From Acanthosoma haemorrhoidale (lineage: Eukaryota; Arthropoda; Insecta; Hemiptera; Acanthosomatidae): a stretch of DNA of 64,000 nt. The notes under the pieces are model-generated. The model had not been told where the DNA came from and searched no databases. It saw only the letters and a list, made by a program, of their open reading frames with translations. The DNA lies in assembly GCA_930367205.1 (NCBI GenBank), contig OV884011.1:103407139-103471138 (forward strand), written 5' to 3'. Positions 52,501 to 63,800 of this stretch are shown in pieces (the stretch's first letter is position 1; each line of letters opens with the position of its first letter). The translations under genes and the position numbers were made by a program.

Positions 52501-55500
52501 TAGAGATAGCTAAAACCTTGAAACTTTCCTGTCGCAGCTCTGAATTGACATTCAACACATTCAAAGACAGAAAGTACGTTCTATTCTAATTTCTCGTTCG
52601 TGAAAACATTCATAATTCAGATATCCGAAACCGGATATTAGTTGATTATGAATATATCTCAATTCACTCAGATCGCTCAAATCCAAAACCCCGATTCCGA
52701 TTTATAACTACAGACCAACAGTAAAAATATTGTGTATTCGACTATAAACTGATGATTAAACGCTATTATTATTATTATATTATTACGCTAGGTACAGACT
52801 CGCCAGTACGTTATTGTTTGTTTACATTAGCAGAGATATTATTTCCGATATCTTTGAACCGTTAACCAACAATCAGAACTTAGCTTACGAACTTAGTGGG
52901 AACGCAATATGGTCTGACTAATTGGGTTTCGCACGCTTGCTCACCCAGTTTTTAGCGAGGTGACTGCACTTTTCCACAAGATATCTCCATGAATTTTGTT
53001 CTTCATCTTTACTGTCCTGCTCGTGGAAAAATTATGAGAGAAGGAAATGGTCCTTGAAAAATCACATATACGCATTAACCACATCTTATACCAAATGATT
53101 TTAAACAAGGAGAGAACATACTTGAGAACTTCAAATGCTCACTCCATACAGAGATCGAACCGACTACATGTACATGATTTTGGCACTTTTAGCCATTGAT
53201 AGCTTGTTCCTTTCTAACCGGTTAAGTACAACTTGGCAAGTTAAGCATTGCCGAATCGCCAGTCACGATCATTAAAATAATGGAGTTATTTCGGAAACGT
53301 TCTCTCAACTGTAAATGTCAGGAAAAGAACGAAATAAGTATAACAAAAAGGAATATACAGTTCCTTGATGCAATAAATATTCTTTATTACTCTTTAAGTT
53401 AACCTTGTTTAACCGGTTTCTAGAGCCTAGTTGTTGCAGTGTTTACAAGACCACTTCCGATGCAAGGATGCCTTTAGCCCATGATAGGAAGGGGGGGGTA
53501 GATTAGGCCCCAGGAAGATAAATTTAGATTTATATTGTTATATTGTTGTAGATAAAGGAAATGAAAATTATTGTCTTACATTCAGGTACAGCAACAACAT
53601 AAAGTTCTTATACATTAAATCACATATAAGGGGCGATGTCCCTGATACCTGATTCCTTTTCTTTTGCTGGGTAGGTGACGTTCCCGCCCTGCAAGTAACA
53701 AATTAGACCCTTCATAACTTATGAGATCACAGGATGGTGTAAATGACAAAGAAATACGATAGAGTTGAGCTGGTCTAGCTAACATCTTACAGGATATACT
53801 AGGTTGAACTGTCATGCCTCAGACTGACTACCGAGGGTAGAGCCGTCGTGTGTGAACCACCTTCGACAGTGGGAACCACAGGGGTACTTGCCGTTAGCCT
53901 GCCTGTGACATAGCCAGTTACTGGAAGAATAGGTGGGGGTGGAGGAGGAAGAGGACGACGAGGGAATGCAGATAAAACGACAAGATGACAATGGACAATA
54001 GGTTCTGTTATGGTTCAGCGAACTGGATGCTCAAGGGCAGCCATCTCTGCCATCCACCTGTTATCTGTATCTGCCCCTACATGGCTTCATTGTTGAGAGA
54101 TGTGAGATCGTCCTGCCTACAGACCTTAGCTTCTGAAGGAGCTGACTTTTAAGATCTTAATGCACTTGGACATTGCTTAGTCCATATAGTAAAATTTATG
54201 TTTACCGTATAGGGCAGCAAGTGTGAGTTAGTAATCGTTTAAGAATCTTTTTGTCAATAAATATGTTCTACGGTAGCCGTCGTGAAAAATTATTCAAACG
54301 ATCTGAATTTATATTCTACAGCACCTGGACATACGCTGATTAGTTTTTGGTTAAAATGAAGTAACAACAAGTATAGGCTACAGATTAAATATGAATTAAG
54401 CTAACTATAAAAGTCCCACCAGGTGATAAGGTATCTATGATTTATGAGGTTGATTGATTTTTTCACACTAAAGATGATTAAAGATGAAAAGTAATCTCAA
54501 AGATACTTCTAAATACATCTCCAGGAATTGTTTTTTCTCTTCCAACGTCTTTAATTTATCGTAAAACAATTTTATTAGATAAAACTAACCTTCAATATAA
54601 TTAAAAAAAAAACAAGTCGTGGGGATACCGCTCCACTCATTGGCTACTTTTAAGGCTCGTTATCTTGAGCCTTGAGGATTTATGATCCAAAGGGTTCCAA
54701 GCATAACTTCCTCAAGAAGTGAGAATTTGTATGGGTAGATATCACTAATGGTAAAAATAATGTAAGTTAAAATGAATAGAAATTTCAAGAAGTAAGAAAT
54801 CCCTCTATGTTTCTGAGCTAAACATGAGGTTGCCTCTTGCCTAAAGCATGTTTAGTAAACACAATGACGTTACTCACAACAGAGATAAAGCAGAGTCGTG
54901 CCTCGAGATAAGATTACAAACACACACAGCCGGCCAGTAAACATATGTAGCGATTTTTACATACATATGTATGTGCTATTCTGTACTTACGTACCGTCGT
55001 CATCATATGAAAACCTCTTAACCAAAAAATTGAAAACTTTACATAGGACACAAAAGTTTGTTTTATGGCTTCCGTTTTCGTGTTTAAATACTAGTTTTTT
55101 TTTAAATTACAAAAAAAAAAAGAATTAATACTCTATGACTTAATTGGTAATATTTTTGGAAGTTACGAAAATATGGAGTTACGAGGTTTTCTAATGTCGA
55201 TGACGATATGTAGTGATTTCCTAGGCCAAAAGGGGGAGACCCTACTTTCATTCAGGTAAAAGGCTATCTAATTCCGCATGTTTTTCTACCTGTCTGTACT
55301 GTCTGTATGTTCTATGCTAGTGGTGGCCAAAATAATTCATTTGAATAATAAAATTTTATAGCGCCTTGAAATATATTACGTTTTTGCTATACTATAGTTA
55401 TGCTGAATATGAAAACAAAACATCCTGTGGAAAAAATACACATGAAAAATTTCGGTCCTTTTAATAAACTTTTAAGAAATTTATATAAGTTTTAAAGATA

Positions 55501-58500
55501 GGTTTTTTCTCCCCGATCAAGGACTGTTATATGTTCGACCCCTGCCATGTAAATTTAAGGTAATAAGAATATTTTAGAGATAGAGATAATATATATGGGG
55601 CAGGTGCTGACTGCCATGAACGGAAGAAGTTAGCAAGTAGTTAGTAATTAGGGTTTAGAGCATACCATTATGGGCGTGGGCCGATTTCCCTGACGGTAAA
55701 TAAGAGTGTCATCCACTGCGGAGTGTCGTTTAATGGCTGGATGATTTGACTTACAACTCTAAAATTTATTCTTACAAAAGGGAGTACCACAAAATATGTG
55801 GGGTTCAACAGTCAAAGTGGTCCTTAGACTGAGTTTTGAGACACGTCCTAACTCAGTCACAACTAAGTGTGGATAGAGAGACCCATTGGTGGCCACCCAT
55901 GATTTTCGGTCATCGTTTACCTCTTCCCAGCCTCCTTCTTCAAGACTTGCCAAGACGATAGAGCCGAGTCCCATAGGGCTATTGGTTCAATTGATTGCTA
56001 TTCATACAGCTTTTGCGGAGTTTGGCACAGAAATGTGGCAGAACAGCGTACCGTTGTTCAATAGTTTTGCTCTATCGGGCGCCGTCACACGGTCTTGAAG
56101 ACATGTCTCACAAGGTAAACAATCCTAACACAACCTCTACTTGGAGCAGACAGACCTTGTGCGCGTTGTGGAGCCAGCTCCCCCCCCCCTCTAGCCCGAG
56201 CGTTCCGAACGCACTGAAAAGTACAGTCGCTTTACAATAAAATTAATTGTGTTAATTTATAAACACACACCGTAATTGATGTAAAAAATGAAAAAAAAAA
56301 ATGGCGTGGGTATGGGAGTATCTCTGCCAATTGTATACGAATTCACATTGAACCTGTGAAAGGTATAGCTGAAATTCAACAGCGGCTTGGTGTATGGCTG
56401 ACGATTTGTTGCCTAGGCAATTTTACCTTATTCACAAGCAACTTTGGCTGCGATTATTATTGGTCAGTTCCCAGTTTTATAATTAAGACGTGTGCCATGG
56501 CCATAATGTTTTGTCGATGTTTCATGAAGATCTTGAGGTTTTCTACCCCCCCCCTTCTTTACATCAAGATCAAGACCCTATCTATATACATCTAAATGCA
56601 TTTCTACATCTTGCCTGCCACTCTACTACTGTGGTAATAATAGGATTACTTGGAATTTCGGTGTTATGCTGTAAAACTGCTAGTGGCCCCGGTTCAGAGA
56701 GGTAACAAAAAAAAATTTATGAAATTCTAATATATTTTTTTCATCAATCTGGGCCAATATCTCAAAAAATACATCAACACTAACCTAATTTGGTATTCTT
56801 AAAACATAAGATTTGGCTCTCACCCTCCGTTATTCTAAGCCCCTCAAATGCCAGAGGATTTCAAGAAGAAATATGACCACTCGTCCACTATGATATCCAA
56901 ATATGACACATATCCCGGTGAGATGACCTAGTGGCACCAATACATCGATCTATACCATACTTTGTCTTTTCTTTCAATGGCGAAGGTTACCCTTTGATGG
57001 CTGAACTGAATACAATGGATCTATGATGATTAGGTGGCCTACATAGTTAGTAAGTGCACTTCTTAATTACTATAACCTTTGAAAATTATACAATGTCATG
57101 TTAACGTCCGATATGGCTATATTATACAGCCCCATCCAATCCATCCCCATCCCTGATGGAACCTGTAAGAGGTAAAAGTTTAAAGATATGACCAAGTCTA
57201 CGAATATTCTTGGTAAAGCCCAAATCTTAGAATGAATAGGAATTGAAGGATGCTTTAGTACGACTTTGCTATCGTGACTTATGGAGGCTTTAACAATACT
57301 CACATTGAATAAAATTTTATTTTATCCAACACTAATCGTTTCGGGATCACCAGGCAAGTATGTGACCAAGAAAAAAAGGAACAAATTTTGAAGTTCACTC
57401 TTAAAAATATTACTAGTGACCTTTTACTAACCAAAATTGACTCAAACTTGATCCCATGGAATCCTACTGACTAGTGATACTAGGTCGAAAAATATTTAGC
57501 ATATGTACGACCGTCCTAGTCAACGCACCTTAAGAGCCGGGGGAAAAAAACTCCTTTTTTTTTCGTTTCAGACGTTGTTTTCCGTGTAAAATACATCTTA
57601 CATCATCAAATGTGTTGTTGTAGGTAGAATATGATTGTAATAAATGAAAATAGCTTATTAAAGGTTCTAAAAACCACGAGAAGCTACAATTACTTTACTA
57701 ATACATTACTTTAGTTACTAACACTAAAAAAACAAGGACATTTCGTTTCTAAGTCTTTTTTTCCACTTAAACCATCATCAATGGTCTAAATTGTTCCCAC
57801 ATCCAACTTTTTTTCAACCATTTCTAAATTAACAAATCACCAGAAGCAGTACCCAACATAAATCACAACTTTTTAGAGGCTTGCATGAAAAGTGTTAAAG
57901 GAAACATCATGAGAATGAAAACAATGTCTGTGGTGGTCGTGAAAAAGCAGATAAGTCAAAATCCTTGTTTTAAGAATTGGAGAAATCAAGTTACTGAAAT
58001 TGACCAAACAAAGTTAGGATACCTTTCACTTCACATTGAAAATTCTTCCTCACACAACGGTACTTATACATGTTACACGACATAAACAGCCACTAGACAC
58101 CTTTAGCAGAGGCGTAACTACAGGGTGGCAAGGCTGGCAAAATGCCACAGGGCCCCGACCCAAGAGGGCCCCGGCCCAAGTGGCCGCGAGCACAGAAATA
58201 TTGTTTTAATATTGTACCTATTTATAAAAATATTAAAATATTATACCATAATACAAATTATTGGTTGTTGGTAACTAAATTAATCGTAAGTATAATAAAG
58301 CTTAATGATAGGGCCCCCATTAAAGGAATTTGCCACGGGCCCCAGATGATATAGTTACGCCACTGACCTTTAGGTACGATTATAGATTTATAAATCATTT
58401 CATTACTCATTTTTCAGATAACTTATCTACTGTTTCACGACCCACACTGGTAAAATGTCTATAAACTTATATCTATAAGCAACATCCAAACGATAAATAT

Positions 58501-60766
58501 ACTCATAGACTAGGTGATCTTATATAACAAATTGTGGAATTGTATCTCTTTGTTCTTATTTTTCAAACGAATGTCTATTCTATATAATTGTATTGTACTG
58601 TGAACTGTTAATCTTGTTACTGAAATTTCTCCTATAAACATGAAAAAAATGTAGACGCTTGGTCTTAATAACATTGGACTGGAATGTTTATACGCAGTTG
58701 TGTTTAACTTCATTACAGACAAACATAAAATATTTCTGAAAGATTATGATTTATGTTTTCGGAACATTTGATATTGGCAGCTGAAAGGTTGTGGTTAGAA
58801 AGAAATATACAGATTTGTGGGAGAGCTGATCATTTATTCAATTCAAACAACATACTGATAATTAATTATATAAAGCTGGCCGTATCTAATTTGTTATTTG
58901 GACCGAGAGTATAACCTCAGTGAGTCCATGGAAGGGAATGTGTATGTTTTCATCAATGTTATTTTCAATTATTAAATTAAGTTGGTCCTTTATAATAGCC
59001 ACTGAGAGACTTTGACTTTATTATGAAAACTAAACGGGTAAACAAAAAAACCATGGATCTATACAAAAATCGCTATAAATAAAATGGATTTACCACGTCA
59101 ATTCGATAGCATTGTTATACTCTATATAAATATCATGCCATAATGATAGAGCTAACGCATCGATGACAAAAGTAATCCCAATTGAGCACAGATAGGCACT
59201 GTAATATCAATATATAGTGTTTTTTTTTAATTGATATTTTATTATGTTTAAAAAAATCAAATATCTGAACATTAATGGCTTTAGATGGTATAAATTGAAT
59301 TAATTTTTCAACTGATAGACAGAACAGACGCCTTAAGATCAATAATTAAATATAAACGCTAAAATATAGCTGAAAATAATTTGTTCTAAAATCACAAAAC
59401 TTATCCAATTAGAACCACTCATTATACTATTATTCTATTATACACAGTAGGTATGGAATATTAACTTAACTGGATTCAACCCCATACATTATACAAATAT
59501 AACCTTAAACACTACAATATATAAAGATATACATCGTTTATAAGAGATATGTAAGAAATCAATCCCATTCTTCAAAGGTTATAGCTTGGGGGGGGGGGGT
59601 ACGTCAATATTGTGCTGTGGACCAAACAGTCGAAGTGAAACTGATTAGGGAAAATAACAGTAGTACTGCTGTTATTTTTTTTTAAACCTATAAATCTTGA
59701 AAAAATAACTCGTCATAACGTTTGGGATCATACAGTGTATACTAGTGCTGGGGAATAGCCAATAAACATATATATAAATATACTTTTTGATTAAATTAAT
59801 CGACAGTTCCAATTACAAAAAAAAAACTATTGATGAGCTTTCATACCTATACCATAGACTCTAAGGTAGGGCCTAATATTTGTTAACACTCGTTTTTAAC
59901 TCCAGAGAAAAAAAAATGAATTAACCAACACTGCTATGTTTCCAGTAATCAGTTGTTCCATCTCATTAACAGTAGTTAGTAACTGTGTAGTTATTGTAAC
60001 ATAATATTTTTCTAGGCAGACTGTCTTTGTTTTTGACGTCACAAGTTGTAACTAGCATTTTTGTATATTAACAGTATATTTATTATCGCTATCGGGACCC
60101 AGTTTGACAGAACACATTTTGTCAGGCACATGACAGAGTCCACGTTGAGTGGCAATTAGATAAAAACAATATTATTGTATTTACTAAAATCATCCTGTTT
60201 CACCATACTATAGCGCTTATGTATTATTACCATATTATAATAACGCTACTAGATCCACTTCGTAAAATTGTACTTACTTGACTACATCTGCTAATTTCTC
60301 TATAATAGAAAATCATGCAAGAACCAGGATCCTAGGCATCAGAACGTTACTTATAAGTTACCTAAGTAAGTTTTAGACTAACTGAATCACTTAAATGACA
60401 AACTTTACTACTTTTATGACAGATAACCTGACCGAAATCCACATAATTCACCGGAATCATTTTTCAGCGTATGTATGATCAATAATTTTAGATAGCATTA
60501 AACTTATCAATTCTTAACTCATTTGAAAATTAGTATTTTCAACCGTCTTGTGCGCATCTTTTATTCAATGCCACCTTATAAAAGTAATTGAAAGGTATTC
60601 ATTCATTAAACTCTATTGAAAAAAAAAACTGACGAGTGACAGCTACTTGACAGGCGATGTTTACGTTACATATAACGATAAATGTTTATATACTGTAAAC
60701 TATAATAATAATAAATAATGCTGCTATGACTTACTTGATGACGGTGGTGGACGCTGGGTGAGTCAT
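20623..60766 (-). CDS. Nep2: neprilysin-like M13 zinc ectopeptidase, 15 coding exons
   Basis: Type II membrane metallopeptidase that cleaves small peptides outside the cell. Coding exons: 60766-60735, 36595-36462, 24992-24873, 24546-24304, 24225-24014, 23922-23746, 23667-23450, 23370-23212, 22972-22829, 22756-22660, 22579-22411, 22305-22187, 22109-21978, 21697-21513, 20779-20623. They sum to 2298 nt (765 residues plus TGA) with every junction in phase. Seen: a short cytoplasmic tail ([19 protein letters not shown]), a membrane anchor at about 25-47, [12 protein letters not shown] opening the ectodomain, the substrate-binding NAFY at 558-561, zinc motif HEITH at 599-603, the third zinc ligand E661 with D665 in GENIAD, and the canonical C-terminal CQVW. 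All catalytic residues are present, so it should be active. Intron 1 is about 24.1 kb; intron 2 (11.5 kb) contains an F-box gene. The [11 protein letters not shown] tail resembles my memory of insect Nep2 tails; the paralogue name is less certain than the family. Confidence 0.95.
28250..28442. repeat. dispersed repeat, copy A
   Basis: Matches 30329-30477 in direct orientation: ACAAAACCAATCATAAAAAC, then GTCA-TGGG-TATTCCTAGCC and AATCTGATAAGTAAT-TGG. The copies differ by substitutions and small indels. No coding content is recognised. Confidence 0.7.
29377..30241 (+). mobile_element. solo LTR of an LTR retrotransposon, 865 bp
   Basis: The element begins TGTAGCGACC and ends GACCCGACA, a TGT...ACA pair, and is flanked on both sides by the 5-bp duplication AACAG (29372-29376 and 30242-30246). 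It contains a TATA box (TATAAATAG near 29652), 5' of which lies an AATAAA near 29488. It is much GC-richer than its surroundings. No gag, pol or primer-binding site follows, so it is a solo LTR left by LTR-LTR recombination. The flanking sequence recurs uninterrupted near 31321-31446, which fixes both ends. The orientation is inferred from the TATA box. Several 60-77 codon frames inside it are not genes. Confidence 0.85.
30329..30477. repeat. dispersed repeat, copy B
   Basis: Second copy of the repeat at 28250-28442, shortened by a deletion in its centre. It starts just beyond the host sequence that flanks the solo LTR, so the 27.5-31.5 kb stretch is a mosaic of diverged copies. Confidence 0.7.
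31321..31446. repeat. unoccupied paralogue of the solo-LTR insertion site
   Basis: This stretch matches 29331-29376 joined directly to 30247-30322, with a few substitutions. ACAACAGTTTTA replaces the LTR and its duplicated AACAG. It therefore shows the target before insertion, in a second copy of the same host repeat. Confidence 0.85.
31558..31563 (-). terminator. polyadenylation signal, nested F-box gene
   Basis: AATAAA on the minus strand, about 230 bp past the F-box TAG. If used, it ends the nested transcript within the host intron and keeps it separate from neprilysin. Confidence 0.45.
31791..33848 (-). CDS. F-box protein, two exons, nested in neprilysin intron 2
   Basis: Probable substrate-recognition subunit of an SCF ubiquitin ligase. 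Exons 33848-33585 (88 codons) and 32771-31791 (326 codons plus TAG) join in phase 0 at AAG|TTC, giving 414 residues. Seen: an F-box at about residues 6-48 ([20 protein letters not shown], then [11 protein letters not shown] and DPVWKRYL), followed by about 350 residues of beta-rich sequence with repeating [16 protein letters not shown] strands. These may form a propeller, but I recognise no WD or kelch signature. The second exon is markedly GC-richer than its surroundings. The start ATG has G at -3; an upstream out-of-frame ATG lies 15 bp before it. An AATAAA lies about 230 bp past the stop. The TAG sits inside a perfect GTAAGT donor, so a further exon cannot be excluded. The specific family member is not recognised. 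Confidence 0.85.
33849..36461. other. neprilysin intron 2, proximal part, with F-box 5' flank
   Basis: The F-box promoter should lie just above 33848; no TATA box is evident. A SINE occupies 35029-35270. The remainder is AT-rich with no gene seen. Confidence 0.6.
35029..35270 (+). mobile_element. tRNA-derived SINE
   Basis: The plus strand shows an A box (TATAGTGGTTAGTGTGCC) and a B box (GAGTTCGATTCCC) at tRNA spacing, then a body without tRNA structure (GGGATGAGTCTGGTTGGGG..., CACCTGGGGGAAATGAGTAG). The head resembles the SINE near 9.3 kb in its A-box core, but the body could not be aligned with confidence. It lies upstream of the F-box gene, inside neprilysin intron 2. Confidence 0.6.
36462..36595 (-). 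other. Nep2: neprilysin exon 2: cytoplasmic tail and membrane anchor
   Basis: 134 bases flanked by TTTTAG and GTAAGT. They encode [17 protein letters not shown] followed by about 22 hydrophobic residues and SYRQYQES. The basic tail before the hydrophobic stretch predicts a type II orientation with an extracellular peptidase domain. The exon stands alone, 24 kb from exon 1 and 11.5 kb from exon 3. Phase fits both neighbours (2 in, 1 out). Confidence 0.9.
37410..37492. repeat. (TA)n microsatellite, interrupted
   Basis: About 80 bp of TA repeats with a few AA interruptions, in neprilysin intron 1 about 0.8 kb 5' of exon 2 in the direction of transcription. Confidence 0.95.
39260..39900 (+). mobile_element. 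jockey/CR1-like reverse transcriptase remnant
   Basis: Decayed reverse transcriptase on the plus strand: [13 protein letters not shown] stands where a YADD catalytic box is expected, the second Asp having been lost. Then comes [16 protein letters not shown] (the WRIKINPEKT-type block), then [19 protein letters not shown] (the VKYLGV-LD--LTF block). Stops and frameshifts interrupt it. It is antisense to neprilysin, in intron 1. Only about 600 bp is recognisable. Confidence 0.6.
40492..40562. repeat. (CT)n microsatellite
   Basis: About 70 bp of CT/GA repeats in neprilysin intron 1. On the minus (transcribed) strand this is a GA repeat, a motif that can bind GAGA-type factors in insects; any such role here is inference. 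Confidence 0.95.
42923..43183. mobile_element. candidate MITE with ~25-bp inverted ends
   Basis: The left end reads AATATATCTTCGGGTT then ACAAGTGAAAC. The right end on the other strand reads AATATATCGTGGGGTT(GAT) then TACAAGTGAAAC. Apart from the three-base insert these match with few differences. The 260-bp interior has no frame and holds a smaller inverted pair (GAGGTCAA / TTGACCTT). A target duplication is not clear, so the superfamily is unassigned. Confidence 0.55.
53148..53215 (-). mobile_element. possible tRNA-derived SINE head
   Basis: On the minus strand, an A-box-like ATGGCTAAAAGTGCC is followed about 30 bp later by the B-box-like GGTTCGATCTC. No tRNA fold is intact. A SINE fragment is the best reading, but the body is not defined. 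Confidence 0.35.
58107..58365. mobile_element. hAT-type MITE, 259 bp
   Basis: Terminal inverted repeats CAGAGGCGTAACTA and, on the other strand, CAGTGGCGTAACTA (one mismatch) bound the element. The 8-bp duplication ACCTTTAG stands on both sides (58099-58106 and 58366-58373), as for hAT transposition. The ends are GC-rich with GGGCCCC blocks; the centre is AT-rich and non-coding. It is in neprilysin intron 1. Confidence 0.9.
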
Positions 60767-60805
60767 GGTGCTGTATAGTACGATTACGTTCTTGCTTCGG
60801 GAACC
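60735..60805 (-). other. Nep2: neprilysin first coding exon (start site)
   Basis: The ATG is at 60766-60764 on the minus strand; 32 coding bases ([10 protein letters not shown] plus two bases of a Lys codon) precede a GTAAGT donor. The two leftover bases join the exon at 36595 to restore Lys and run on as [15 protein letters not shown] acceptor-like site places a possible 5'-UTR exon border at 60805, so transcription may start further upstream, beyond about 60,900. A longer open frame over this point (60666-60878) reads a different frame through the donor and is not used. Confidence 0.75.
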
Positions 60806-63800
60806 CTGTAACAAAGAGCCACAGGTTAGCAAAGACCGCACCATCTCCAAACCCAACTGACCGGGCCAATGTTGTCAATACTTAATACCACCGCTGGATC
60901 CATCTTATCTAACGTTAGCTAACATGCTGCTCGCCTCCTGTTAGTCAGCTGTTGTGGTTGGTGGTAGTGGTTAAGTGGACTGGGTTTTTTTTTCTTATTA
61001 TAAATTATAGAAATCAGTATAGATTCTAAATAAATGAATCTATTTCAGACCTGTAGCTTGGCTAGATTTATACAATTTTTAATCATTTTACATTGCGATT
61101 TGTGATTGTTACAAATGTATAATGCACATTATATATTCATTGTCTAAACATGCTTAAACGGTATGGGGCGCACCTTATAAATCATAGAATTAAAACTAAC
61201 TTACATCTAACAACAAAATCTTAACTAATTTTCCCCGACAGTCTGTTGACATCAATGCGGGAAGGGTGGTGGGGTCATAGTGTTGAACACTGGGTTTGTT
61301 AGATGCTGCAAAGAGCCAAAAAACTTGATGTGTCTCCGGTGGATGAATTTGCCCACTGACGGTACACTAACCAAGGGGTGCAGGTTGGCGTTCGTTAACC
61401 TCTTCAGAGAGGTCTGACCACTCTTCTCATGATCCCATTCTGTAATTGCTAGAGACTTTTAGCTGCATTGCATTAGTATTGCATAAGCTGTCAGTCGAGA
61501 GAGTATGTAGTGGGGCGCCGTAAAGGAGAGCTGGCCGGAGGACAAATTTAAATATTAGTTTGAGGGGCAGCGATCAGTAGGGTGAAGTTACCAACTTCAC
61601 TACTAGTGGACTGGGATATTTGCATACAGGTATAGTAAGTAGCTTCCTTGTTTACTGACAGATCGGGTAGGAAAGCCGGGCCATATATCGGGATATATTA
61701 ATAATTTATCCTTGATTGGTTTCCTAATTGAATTATTTGTATTACCAGTCATATCCAAAACTTTCCCAATTGATTGATAATTTACATGTTAGTTCTTCCC
61801 CACAGTTTTTTTTTATACAAATCTGTCATTAATCTGAATTTAATATATTTTTTTTTTTTCAACTAAAGCCCCATTACATAATGTATCGCGTACTATTATT
61901 ATTAATTATGAACTCAAGACCTTTAACTCAACATAATTTATTTTATTATGGAGTAATTAATTAATTAATACCATTAATTGTGTTTAATGGAGTTCAAAAG
62001 TAGGTTCTTCGATGACAGAAAATGAAAATGAAAGTTCAGATTTGTCGGTCAAACTAGGTTGCTAACTCACGATCTTGACTGACATACAGCCACATGGGTT
62101 TTGAGGTTTCTGATGTTGAAGCAATCAACGAAAAACTTAATAAAAACGACTTAAACCGTCTTGAATGTACCATAAAAAAAATCAGAACTTTGTTTCTTTA
62201 CTAATAACTAATATTTTTTGAGCTGGGAATTGAGAAAGCTTAACAGTTAGGTATAATATCGAACGGTCCAGGCTTTTTACAATATTTTTTTTTATAGTTT
62301 CTCCCACTTGACAAAAAGATCCGCTTGAATGCCGAATGAGAGTTTACTATGTGTACAGACCTAAAGTTATGTCAATTACTTAATTATAGCAATTGCATTA
62401 GAATCACGAACAACTTAGCTGACAAAAGAGGTTTTCACGGACCGTTTTCCGCCTTAATTATACTGTCCTCTAATTGCGCTGCGGCATGGCTTTGTCGTGA
62501 GATGACTTTTGTTTATTGTGAGTTTTCACGGTCACCAATGGTTATGTTTCTAGGCCATTTTGTCGCGGTGCCAAACCATTTATACGTATATTTTATATGG
62601 GGTCACTTGGTTTTACAGTTGACTTTTTTTTTTTTCATCAAATAACTCAACTCGAATTTATATACTTTTTGATGATAACATGATTAAAAAGGCAAAATAA
62701 CAATATTTTATTATTCCCACAGATCTTGTTTGTTGAAAAAATATTAGTTTTTAAATTTTTACCCGATTAAAGTCTGTTTACATGGCTTTAACGCCCTCGT
62801 TTGCCCCATGGAAATGGCGGGAATCATACTAAAAATAATAACCAAAAATACTAACTTAAAAACACTATCTACAGTATCCTGGCGGGAGTGATTAACTATT
62901 TTATTTCTCTTCCTCTCCCATAAAAGTGCAAGAAAATGTAAACTCCATCACGAGATTGGAAAACACAACTATATTTATGAAGGAGTTGCGCTAACATTTA
63001 CACCATAAGAAGGCTTGCTTATTGCCAATCTTTTTCGGGTATTTTTAAAAGGTTTTTTTTTTTCCAGTAACTAAACGTTTTAGGTTAATCAAAGCGAAAG
63101 TAAATAAACTATTTAAACTAACAATGGTCGAAATGATAACTGTTACCATTATGGTGTTATCATAATGACAAAGTAAAAATATGATAGCTGCTATTGTTTA
63201 GTACTTCAGTTAATCTCCTGAAATAGATGGTTGGCAGTGCAAACACCATGTTGAGATATCTCTGTCTTTATTTGTTAAAAACAAATTTGCGCCATTTATT
63301 TATTTGTTTATAAGATGAAAGTAGCACAGTTGTAATTTTGATTGTAAACATTATCGCCACTCGTTAGTCGCACAGAAAGAAATCAGCTGGTAAAAAATCT
63401 GTCGGTTGGAGATACTTCTCATTTCTGACCACAGTAGAAGAAAAAATAGCGATAGTACTGATCAGTCAAGTGTTTTTTATTTATTTATTTTTAAGATGAA
63501 GGATTTTCCTATTCTTTAGGATTTTTCAAATATCAAGAAACAAACTTAGGCAAATATTAACTTTTTAGGGATTGATTCAATCATGTATAATTCATCTTCA
63601 GTACTAATGGTTTTCTTGGTAACATCGAACATTAACATGCTGAACATAGGCGAAATTTTCCAATTAATGCAATTAATTAAAAACTACCAACGATTATTTT
63701 TATTGGTTAGATAATTTCCAGGTCCGGAGAGAGAGCGTGTCTCCGTGTCTATGCATCTCTGTCTACGATCAGGATTTCTCAAACCCCAGCTCAGTAACTA

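Larger units (their letters stand above)
36596..60734 (-). other. neprilysin intron 1, about 24 kb
   Basis: No exon or RNA gene is recognised. It holds two microsatellites, a jockey-like RT remnant (39.3-39.9 kb), a candidate MITE (42.9 kb), a hAT MITE (58.1 kb) and several long C or G runs. Less AT-rich patches at 38520-38770, 44370-44600, 48260-48560, 48720-49010, 53600-54170 and 55600-56230 have short frames but no family signature; they may be decayed repeats or regulatory DNA. Confidence 0.6.

Noticed and set aside
55886..56240. overlapping 70- and 81-codon plus frames
   Set aside because: Two overlapping frames in the same stretch with no family signature.
58142..58354. 70-codon plus frame with [13 protein letters not shown] start
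   Set aside because: It lies wholly in the hAT MITE and is translated from its GC-rich end.
60666..60878. 70-codon minus frame over the neprilysin start
   Set aside because: It reads through the exon 1 donor in another frame; the [10 protein letters not shown] frame joins exon 2 in phase and gives the expected WWRRR tail.
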